Position numbers and translations under genes: made by a program. DNA of 7,758 bases from Crocinitomicaceae bacterium (GTDB lineage Bacteria > Bacteroidota > Bacteroidia > Flavobacteriales_D > Crocinitomicaceae): NCBI GenBank assembly GCA_011522905.1, contig WTIB01000306.1, forward strand, positions 1 through 7,758. The letters are read 5' to 3'. Positions 1-5,996 of this stretch are shown here, piece by piece; positions within the stretch are counted from its first letter, which is position 1, and each line of letters begins with the position of its first letter. The notes under the pieces were generated by a model. That model was given only the letters and a program-made list of their open reading frames with translations, searched no databases and was not told the origin of the DNA.

Positions 1-45
1 AATGTAGAAAGAGCAAAAGAAATCAATGGTCTGATTAAAGGTTAA
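1..45 (+). CDS. 3' end of an unidentified gene (partial, runs in from the left edge)
   Basis: Reading from base 1 gives 14 sense codons ending in TAA at 43-45; the visible residues are NVERAKEINGLIKG. The stop lies about 60 bases before purT on the same strand, which fits a gene tail in this compact region. The fragment is too short to assign a family, and an open frame of 14 codons could occur by chance. The charged, helix-like tail is all that can be described. The inverted repeat and promoter box that follow suggest purT is transcribed separately from this gene. Confidence 0.45.
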   Translation, partial: NVERAKEINGLIKG

Positions 46-61
46 GATATCGTCAATTAAC

Positions 62-86
62 CTTTTAGGAAGCTTTATTCTAAAAG
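62..86. repeat. Inverted repeat upstream of purT (possible operator or weak terminator)
   Basis: CTTTTAG at 62-68 is the exact reverse complement of CTAAAAG at 80-86. A G-T pair and an A-T pair can extend the stem to 9 base pairs around a loop of about 7 bases. It lies 17 bases after the upstream stop codon and 5 bases before the purT TAnnTTTG box, so it covers roughly -43 to -19 of the inferred purT start site. It could be a repressor site or a weak terminator for the upstream gene. No clean T-run follows it (the next bases are TCGATTATC), which argues against a standard intrinsic terminator. Confidence 0.35.
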
Positions 87-91
87 TCGAT

Positions 92-99
92 TATCTTTG
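92..99 (+). promoter_or_regulatory. Bacteroidota-type -7 promoter box for purT
   Basis: TATCTTTG matches the Bacteroidota sigma-factor -7 consensus TAnnTTTG at every fixed position. Only five bases separate it from the purT ATG at 105, so transcription would begin at or within a few bases of the start codon, giving a leaderless or near-leaderless mRNA (inference). No TTG at the usual 17-23 base spacing is visible upstream; that stretch is part of the inverted repeat at 62-86. Chance matches to this box occur in AT-rich DNA, but the placement and the near-copy before hemE support it. Confidence 0.7.
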
Positions 100-104
100 C
101 TTTC

Positions 105-1262
105 ATGAAAAAAATACTCCTTTTAGGTTCTGGAGAGCTAGGTAAAGAATTTGTTATTGCTTGCCAGCGTCTCGGACAATACATAATTGCAGTGGATAGC
201 TACCCTAATGCCCCAGCGATGCATGTGGCTCATGAATCCGAAGTCATTTCTATGCTTGATGGCGAGTCTCTCGACAGGATTGTTGCCAAGCATAAACCTG
301 ATTTTATCGTTCCTGAAATTGAAGCTATTCGAACGGAACGATTTTACGATTATGAAAAACAGGGCATAAATGTGGTTCCAAGTGCAAAGGCCGCAAATTA
401 CACTATGAACAGAAAGGCCATTCGTGATTTAGCTGCTATTGATTTAGGAGTTCGAACAGCAACATATAGTTACGCTAAAAATGTAGCTGAGCTGCGTGAA
501 GGTGTCCACAAATGTGGAATTCCTTGTGTGGTTAAGCCTTTAATGTCCAGTTCAGGTAAGGGGCAATCAGTTATTCGGACTGAAGAGGATATTGAAAGGG
601 CATGGACCTATGCCTGCGAAGGTTCTCGTGGAGACCTTCAGGAAGTTATTGTAGAGGGCTTTATTGATTTTGATTATGAAATCACTTTGCTCACCGTTAC
701 TCAAAACGATGGACCAACTTTATTCTGTCCACCAATAGGTCATCGCCAAGAACGAGGAGATTATCAAGAAAGCTGGCAACCCATGCCAATGAATCCAAAT
801 CATTTAAAAGAGGCTCAAGATATGGCGGCTAAGGTAACTGCTGCTCTCGGTGGGGCCGGGATTTGGGGTGTGGAATTTTTCATTACCTCAGAAGGCGCCT
901 ATTTTTCAGAGCTTTCGCCACGGCCACACGATACTGGTATGGTAACTTTAGCTAAAACCCAAAACTTCAATGAATTTGAGCTACATGCTCGGGCCGTCTT
1001 GTCGCTACCCATTCCAGAGGTGAAGTTATTTCGCAATGGTGCAAGTGCTGTGGTTTTGGCCACTCAAGAGTCTCATAATACTCCTAGTTTTGAAGGTTTA
1101 GACGAGGCCATGAGTACCCCTGATTCTGAGCTTCGGCTTTTTGGAAAGCCAACAACTCGTCCGTACAGACGAATGGGTGTCACTCTCAAATATGGCACGA
1201 ATGATGTTAAAGAATTGGTCGAACAAGCCCAAATTATGGCGTCTAAAATTGTAGTAAGATGA
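105..1262 (+). CDS. purT: Formate-dependent phosphoribosylglycinamide formyltransferase (GAR transformylase 2)
   Basis: This cytoplasmic ATP-grasp enzyme makes formyl-GAR from GAR, formate and ATP in purine synthesis, the folate-independent alternative to PurN. The 385 residues are close to the roughly 390 of E. coli PurT. Visible motifs are the N-terminal nucleotide-fold loop GSGELGKE (8-15), PEIEAI (70-75) as in the GAR-binding region, the ATP-grasp loop KPLMSSSGKGQ (144-154), and the metal-binding acids E257 (GVEFF) and E269 in SELSPRPHDTGMVT (268-281). The start follows directly from the promoter box and begins the conserved MKKILLLGSGELG segment. It is the first gene of an overlapping set: its TGA shares ATGA with the next gene at 1259-1262. 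Sampled lines are about 42-48% G+C against about 33-38% in the genes that follow, which may reflect codon bias from high expression or a different history. Confidence 0.96.
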   Translation: MKKILLLGSGELGKEFVIACQRLGQYIIAVDSYPNAPAMHVAHESEVISMLDGESLDRIVAKHKPDFIVPEIEAIRTERFYDYEKQGINVVPSAKAANYTMNRKAIRDLAAIDLGVRTATYSYAKNVAELREGVHKCGIPCVVKPLMSSSGKGQSVIRTEEDIERAWTYACEGSRGDLQEVIVEGFIDFDYEITLLTVTQNDGPTLFCPPIGHRQERGDYQESWQPMPMNPNHLKEAQDMAAKVTAALGGAGIWGVEFFITSEGAYFSELSPRPHDTGMVTLAKTQNFNEFELHARAVLSLPIPEVKLFRNGASAVVLATQESHNTPSFEGLDEAMSTPDSELRLFGKPTTRPYRRMGVTLKYGTNDVKELVEQAQIMASKIVVR

Positions 1263-3013
1263 GAATTCAAATCTGCCTTTTCCTTTTTTTATTTTCCGGT
1301 TTTATTCATGCGCAATCAGTGAACTATGAGCTCTCAATGCCCAAGCCGCAAAATCATTACTATCATATCAAAATGGAGCTTAATGATTTTAATCAGAAAG
1401 AGCTTAACATTTCTTTGCCTGTTTGGGCTCCTGGGTCGTATTTAGTGCGGGAGTTCTCAAAGAACATCAATTTGGTAAAAGCATTTGATGAAAAGGGAAA
1501 TCCACTTGAAATAAAAAAGACCAGAAAAAATAGCTGGTCTATTAAAAAGGGAAATAAACAGAACGTAGTCATAAAATATGAGGTATATGCTTTCGAGCTT
1601 TCTGTTCGCACCTCATTTTTGGATTTGACTCACGGTTTTGTAAGTGGAAGTGGTGTATTTATGTTTGTTGAAGATTATTTGAACATAAGTGGTTCATTGA
1701 AAGTTATACCTTATGAAGGATTTACTAAAGTTTCAACTGCTTTGCCTAAGGCCAAAGAAAAATTCACTTACAATTATTCCGATTATGATCAGTTAGTGGA
1801 TTGTCCTATTGAAATTGGAAATCAAATCGTTTTTGAATTTAATGCGGCCGGAGTAAAACATACCGTAGCTATATATGGTGATGGGAATTATGTGATTGAA
1901 GATTTGCGAAATGATATGACCAAAATCATTGAGGAGGAAACAAAGGTTTTTGGTCAGAATCCGAATAAGGAGTATTTGTTTATTATTCATAATGTAGTGA
2001 ATGGTCAAGGTGGGCTTGAGCACAAAAACTCAACTACCCTTAGCGTAAATAGATGGACCTATAGCGGATCAAATTATGTCAAGTTTTTGAGTCTTGTGGC
2101 GCATGAATATTTCCATCTTTGGAATGTAAAAAGAATTAGACCCATTGAATTGGGCCCTTTTGATTACAATCAAGAGAATTACACGGACTTGCTTTGGGTT
2201 ATGGAAGGATTTACTTCATACTACGACGAGCTTATTTTGTTGAGGTCAGGATATTATTCACAGCATCAAATGTTAGGCAAAATAGAGAGTGCGATAAATT
2301 ATGTTGAAGGGTCTGAGGGTTCAAGAGTTCAACCCTTGGCACACGCTAGCTTTGACGCCTGGGTTAAAGCATACAGACCGAATGAAAATAGCTCAAACAC
2401 AAGTATGTCTTATTATTCAAGAGGGTCAATTATAGCGGCTTTATTGGATGTAATGATTATTGAAAATAGCAAGGGTAAAAAATGCTTAGATCATTTTCTA
2501 CAGGCCTTATATTCGAATTTTTATGAAAATAAAGGAAGGGGCTTTACCTCAAAAGAATTCAAAAAAGAGCTCGAGTCATTTGTAGGTAAAAACTTGGATG
2601 AATTTTATGCGAAATATATAGACGGAACTGAAATCCCCCCTTATTCAAAAATTTTTGGACGAATTGGTGTTGATGTTCAGGATGTAAGCAAGTCTTATCC
2701 CGATTTTGGAGCTTCAATTACGAGCTCTGGAGGTAAAGCCATTATTAAGTCTATACGCTCCAATTCTGCAGCTGAAGATGCGGGTTTGAGTGTCAATGAT
2801 GAAATCATTGGATGTAATGGATATAGGGTTGGCAAAAATGACATTGAAAGTGTGATGCAAAGTCTTGAGAATGGCGATGAATTAGAATTATTAATTTCAC
2901 GTGATGATATTTTATTTTCGGTCGAATTCAAAATGACCAATAGATTCAAACCCAAATTTTATTTGACATTAACAAATGAAAAACCTAAACTTCTTAATTA
3001 CTGGCTTCGCTAA
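1259..3013 (+). CDS. Exported M61-family zinc metallopeptidase with C-terminal PDZ domain
   Basis: This is a glycyl-aminopeptidase-like (M61) peptidase of 584 residues. A signal peptide covers about residues 1-18 (hydrophobic LFLFLFSGF, cleavage probably after IHA), so it acts in the periplasm or envelope. The N-terminal M61 domain has the conserved segment PVWAPGSYLVREF (54-66). The catalytic domain has GGLEHKNS (251-258), comparable to the GAMEN-type substrate-binding motif of related aminopeptidases, the zinc site HEYFH (H282, E283, H286), and a likely third ligand E316 in WVMEGFTSYY. A PDZ domain lies at about 466-556, with the turn AGLSVNDEIIGCNG. All expected active-site residues are present. 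No type IX secretion C-terminal domain is evident. The ATG overlaps the purT stop by ATGA and has no Shine-Dalgarno sequence, so coupled translation is likely. The natural substrate is unknown; small-residue aminopeptidase activity is a family inference. Confidence 0.93.
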   Translation: MRIQICLFLFLFSGFIHAQSVNYELSMPKPQNHYYHIKMELNDFNQKELNISLPVWAPGSYLVREFSKNINLVKAFDEKGNPLEIKKTRKNSWSIKKGNKQNVVIKYEVYAFELSVRTSFLDLTHGFVSGSGVFMFVEDYLNISGSLKVIPYEGFTKVSTALPKAKEKFTYNYSDYDQLVDCPIEIGNQIVFEFNAAGVKHTVAIYGDGNYVIEDLRNDMTKIIEEETKVFGQNPNKEYLFIIHNVVNGQGGLEHKNSTTLSVNRWTYSGSNYVKFLSLVAHEYFHLWNVKRIRPIELGPFDYNQENYTDLLWVMEGFTSYYDELILLRSGYYSQHQMLGKIESAINYVEGSEGSRVQPLAHASFDAWVKAYRPNENSSNTSMSYYSRGSIIAALLDVMIIENSKGKKCLDHFLQALYSNFYENKGRGFTSKEFKKELESFVGKNLDEFYAKYIDGTEIPPYSKIFGRIGVDVQDVSKSYPDFGASITSSGGKAIIKSIRSNSAAEDAGLSVNDEIIGCNGYRVGKNDIESVMQSLENGDELELLISRDDILFSVEFKMTNRFKPKFYLTLTNEKPKLLNYWLR

Positions 3014-4274
3014 GTCAGTTTGCATTTTATTTTTAGTTTTTGGATTTACTGCCTGTGGACAGTATAAAAACATACAGATTCCACTTGCGAAAAATTCTTA
3101 TTCATACAGTGGCTGCGAACCATCCATAGATATAAACCCATTTAATAATCAGCACATGGCCGTTGGTTCGATTTTGGATGGTTATCATTATTCCAAGGAT
3201 GGAGGCTTAACTTGGAAGTCAAAACAATTAAAAAGTTCTTTTGGTGTTTATGGAGATCCTGTAATCAAGTTCAATTCAAAAGGTAATGTATTTTATTTTC
3301 ATTTGGCTTCATATAAAAAGACGAGTCATCTTGACCGTATTGTTTGTCAAAAAGCAAGTGAAATTGATAAGACTTTTAATAATGGTACCGCTCCAGAACC
3401 CAATGGCACAAAGGTACAAGATAAGCATTGGATAGTCATTGACCCTCAAACGGATGAAATATACATGACCTGGACTCAGTTTGATGCTTATGATTCTGCT
3501 GATCCCAAAGATTCCTCAATAATTGTATTTTCAAAATCGAGTGATGATGGAAATACATGGACTTCTCCAATGCGTATTTCAAAATTTGGTGGTGATTGTC
3601 TTGACGGAGACAATACCGTTGAAGGAGCAATGCCTGCTTTGGGTAAAAACGGAGAGCTATTTGTGGTTTGGTCTGGTCCAAAAGGCCTCATGCTTCAGGT
3701 ATCTAAAGATAAAGGAGAAACATGGTTAGAAGAGGAAAAACATTTATTTGAACATCAGGGAGGATGGAATATTGAGGTTGAAGATTTTTTTCGATCAAAT
3801 GGCTTACCTGTATTTGTTAGTGACCATTCAAAGTCGTCCCCAAACTATGGTAATTTGTATTTGAATTGGACGATACAGGATATGTCAACTGGACAGACCT
3901 CTGTAATGCTATCTATGTCAGCTGATAATGGTAAGACTTGGACAAAACCCAAAAAAGTACATAAGGAAACTTCTAAATACAATCATTTTTTGACTTGGCT
4001 TACCGTTGACCCGAGTAATGGTAATCTTCATTTTGTTTATTACCGAAAAAAAAGGGAATCAAAGGCAACAGATGTTATGTGGGCTTGTAGTATGGATGGC
4101 GGTTTAAGTATGAAAGAGCAATTGATTTCAGAAAAATCTTTTGAGCCAAATCCGTATGTCTTTTTCGGTGATTATCTGAATATTGCGGCTCAAGATAATG
4201 TGATTAGACCTGTCTGGCCGAGAATGGACAATGGAAAAATATCTCTTTGGACAGCTCTAATTGACTTAAAATGA
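2976..4274 (+). CDS. Asp-box (BNR/sialidase-like beta-propeller) lipoprotein of unknown function
   Basis: The 432-residue protein has a lipoprotein signal ending in the lipobox FTAC, with lipidated Cys27. The residues after it (GQYKN) have no acidic cluster of the kind linked to surface export in Bacteroidota, so a periplasm-facing position is inferred. Four canonical Asp boxes (SxDxGxTW) start at S73, S188, S243 and S315, and a degenerate fifth (SMDGGLSM) starts at 372; this is the pattern of a sialidase-type beta-propeller. The end has GDYLNIAA (398-405) followed by RPVWPR and SLWTA, common in this fold group. No FRIP-type motif of true sialidases is visible, so enzyme activity should not be assumed. 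The only usable start, ATG 2976, lies 38 bases inside the M61 gene, and its stop overlaps ung by ATGA. Tight linkage hints at shared expression with the M61 peptidase; a functional link is unproven. Confidence 0.88.
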   Translation: MKNLNFLITGFAKSVCILFLVFGFTACGQYKNIQIPLAKNSYSYSGCEPSIDINPFNNQHMAVGSILDGYHYSKDGGLTWKSKQLKSSFGVYGDPVIKFNSKGNVFYFHLASYKKTSHLDRIVCQKASEIDKTFNNGTAPEPNGTKVQDKHWIVIDPQTDEIYMTWTQFDAYDSADPKDSSIIVFSKSSDDGNTWTSPMRISKFGGDCLDGDNTVEGAMPALGKNGELFVVWSGPKGLMLQVSKDKGETWLEEEKHLFEHQGGWNIEVEDFFRSNGLPVFVSDHSKSSPNYGNLYLNWTIQDMSTGQTSVMLSMSADNGKTWTKPKKVHKETSKYNHFLTWLTVDPSNGNLHFVYYRKKRESKATDVMWACSMDGGLSMKEQLISEKSFEPNPYVFFGDYLNIAAQDNVIRPVWPRMDNGKISLWTALIDLK

Positions 4275-4942
4275 ATGTTCGCATAGAATCTTCATGGAAA
4301 AGAGTACTGAATGATGAATTTGAGCAAAAATATTTTAAAGAACTTACTCAAAAAGTCAAAGAATTATATCTGAATAACACGGATAAGATATTTCCAAAAG
4401 GTGCGGATATTTTTCGTGCTTTCGACTTATGTCCTTTTGATCAGACCAAAGTGATTATTTTAGGGCAGGATCCTTATCCCACACGAGGGCATGCACATGG
4501 ATTATCCTTTTCGGTTAATGACCATGTCAAACCATTTCCTAAAAGTCTAAAAAATATTTTTTCGGAAATAAATAATGATATTGGTAAGCCATTTCCAGAG
4601 AATGGGAATCTTAGTAGATGGGCTGAGCAGGGAGTATTACTCCTAAATGCTGTTCTGACAGTAGAAGAAGGGAGGCCTGATAGTCATAAAGGTATTGGCT
4701 GGGAGCAATTTACAGATAGTGTAATTAAAATGCTTTCCACACAAAAAGAGCATCTTATTTTTATGCTATGGGGTGCAAAAGCAGGGCAAAAAAGGAGGCT
4801 TATAGATGAAGGAAAGCATAAGGTTTTGTATTCCGTCCATCCATCACCCTTATCGGCGTACCGAGGTTTTTTTGGTTGCAAGCATTTCAGTAAAGCAAAT
4901 GATTATTTATTGATGAATAAATTGACTCCTATAGATTGGTGA
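4271..4942 (+). CDS. ung: Uracil-DNA glycosylase, family 1
   Basis: This enzyme cuts uracil from DNA after cytosine deamination or dUMP misincorporation, starting base excision repair in the cytoplasm. At 223 residues it matches the family length (E. coli 229). All signature elements are present: the water-activating loop GQDPYP (65-70, catalytic D67), the uracil-stacking region GLSFSV (77-82, F80), LLLNAVLTV (123-131, with N126 as the uracil-recognising Asn), and the DNA-intercalation loop HPSPLSAYRGF (190-200, H190). The loop reads GQDPYP followed by TRGHAHG rather than the E. coli GQDPYH followed by GPGQAHG, a variant also known in other bacteria. The ATG overlaps the lipoprotein stop (ATGA, 4271-4274) with no Shine-Dalgarno sequence. 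It is the last gene of the four-gene overlapped set and is followed by the hemE promoter box. Confidence 0.97.
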   Translation: MNVRIESSWKRVLNDEFEQKYFKELTQKVKELYLNNTDKIFPKGADIFRAFDLCPFDQTKVIILGQDPYPTRGHAHGLSFSVNDHVKPFPKSLKNIFSEINNDIGKPFPENGNLSRWAEQGVLLLNAVLTVEEGRPDSHKGIGWEQFTDSVIKMLSTQKEHLIFMLWGAKAGQKRRLIDEGKHKVLYSVHPSPLSAYRGFFGCKHFSKANDYLLMNKLTPIDW

Positions 4943-4953
4943 GTATTCCTTTA

Positions 4954-4961
4954 TATATTTG
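4954..4961 (+). promoter_or_regulatory. Bacteroidota-type -7 promoter box for hemE
   Basis: TATATTTG matches TAnnTTTG at every fixed position and lies six bases before the ATG at 4968. The block from this box through ATGAAA differs from the purT one by a single substitution and one inserted A. The TTG triplets nearest to the -33 position (4936-4938 and 4922-4924) leave spacers of 15 and 29 bases, so no well-placed -33 element is visible. The box overlaps the alternative TTG start at 4959, which argues that this TTG is promoter rather than coding sequence. Transcripts would be leaderless or nearly so (inference). Confidence 0.7.
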
Positions 4962-4967
4962 CATTTC

Positions 4968-5996
4968 ATGAAATTGGAAAACGATTTATATTTAAGAGCT
5001 TCAAGTGGTCAAGAAATAGAACGCTACCCTGTATGGTTGATGCGCCAGGCAGGTAGGATTTTACCTGAGTATCGAGAAGTTCGGGCAAGTGTTTCGGGGT
5101 TCAAAGAGCTTGCAGAAACGCCTGATTTGGCCTCTGAAGTTACTGTACAACCAGTTGATTTATTGGGAGTTGATGCTGCAATTATTTTTTCAGATATTCT
5201 TGTTGTTCCTGATGCGATGGGTTTGACTTATCAAATGATCGAGAAAAAAGGACCTTGGTTTGAAAAGACCATTAAGAATGAATCAGATTTAGCCTTAATT
5301 GATAATGATATTGATGTTGAGGATAGGCTAGCATACGTTCTACAGGCTATTTCATTGACAAAAAGAAAATTAAATAATAGAGTTCCTCTTATAGGTTTTG
5401 CTGGAGCACCATGGACTATTTTGTGTTATATGGTTGAGGGTTCTGGTTCTAAAACATTCTCGCAAACACGTAAACTTTTATACACCAATTCACAATTGGC
5501 ACATGAATTGCTACAACGAATAACTGATGTGACGATTGCCTATCTAAAAGCCCAACAAAGACATGGGGCTGATGCCTTACAGTTATTTGACTCTTGGGCA
5601 GGTATTTTAGGACACAATCAATATCAAGAATTTGGAATGAGATATATTAAACAAATTGTTGAAGCGGTGAAAGGACCATTTACGGTCTTTTCAAAAGGGG
5701 CATACAGTTCCTTATCTAATTTGATGGATTTACCATGTACAACAATTGGTTTGGATTGGAATATGGATATGGCATTTGCACGATCTTTGTGTGGAGAGTC
5801 AAAAACACTTCAAGGGAATTTAGACCCTTGTGTTTTATATGGTTCAGAGGAGCGTATTCAGTCTGAAACGTTTAAAATGTTGAAATCTTTTAAAAGTCCA
5901 CGGCATATTGTAAATTTGGGCCACGGTGTTTATCCAGATATTCACCCTGAAAATGTCAAAACATTTATTAATACAGTTAAAAATTATGAAATTTAA
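4968..5996 (+). CDS. hemE: Uroporphyrinogen decarboxylase
   Basis: HemE removes four carboxyl groups from uroporphyrinogen III to give coproporphyrinogen III in heme synthesis; it is a cytoplasmic, cofactor-free TIM-barrel enzyme. The 342 residues fit the family. Key sites are PVWLMRQAGR (21-30, substrate-binding R26 and R30), the catalytic Asp D76 in IIFSDIL, Y154 in GAPWTILCYMVEG, S209 in FDSWAG, QGNLDP (282-287), and H319 in NLGHG. I chose ATG 4968 over the TTG at 4959 because the TTG lies inside the promoter box, and MKLENDLYLR aligns with normal HemE N-termini. The gene begins 25 bases after ung and its 3' end overlaps the OmpA-family gene by 11 bases, so the two are probably co-transcribed. 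Confidence 0.96.
   Translation: MKLENDLYLRASSGQEIERYPVWLMRQAGRILPEYREVRASVSGFKELAETPDLASEVTVQPVDLLGVDAAIIFSDILVVPDAMGLTYQMIEKKGPWFEKTIKNESDLALIDNDIDVEDRLAYVLQAISLTKRKLNNRVPLIGFAGAPWTILCYMVEGSGSKTFSQTRKLLYTNSQLAHELLQRITDVTIAYLKAQQRHGADALQLFDSWAGILGHNQYQEFGMRYIKQIVEAVKGPFTVFSKGAYSSLSNLMDLPCTTIGLDWNMDMAFARSLCGESKTLQGNLDPCVLYGSEERIQSETFKMLKSFKSPRHIVNLGHGVYPDIHPENVKTFINTVKNYEI

Noticed and set aside
1660..1667. TATGTTTG inside the M61 gene as an internal promoter
   Set aside because: It lies mid-gene with no downstream start nearby that it could serve; a chance match is likely.
1793..2023. Minus-strand open frame inside the M61 gene
   Set aside because: It is antisense to conserved M61 coding sequence, with no family features and no promoter evidence.
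3436..3729. Open frames on both strands inside the lipoprotein gene
   Set aside because: They lie wholly within a well-supported coding region, lack recognisable motifs and look like shadow frames.
4046..4053. Run of eight A bases in the lipoprotein gene as a frameshift or phase-variation site
   Set aside because: The frame is intact and the run encodes ordinary Arg-Lys-Lys. There is no overlapping alternative product or stimulatory structure that I can see.
2976..4274. Calling the Asp-box lipoprotein a true sialidase
   Set aside because: Asp boxes are structural and occur in many non-sialidase propellers; no FRIP motif was found.
4959..4967. TTG start giving hemE three extra residues (MHF)
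   Set aside because: The TTG is the end of the TAnnTTTG promoter box, and the ATG three codons later fits the family N-terminus.
5911..5918. TAAATTTG in the hemE 3' end as a promoter for the OmpA-family gene
   Set aside because: It matches TAnnTTTG but lies 67 bases before the start with no TTG at suitable spacing. Several such matches are expected by chance in AT-rich DNA of this length.
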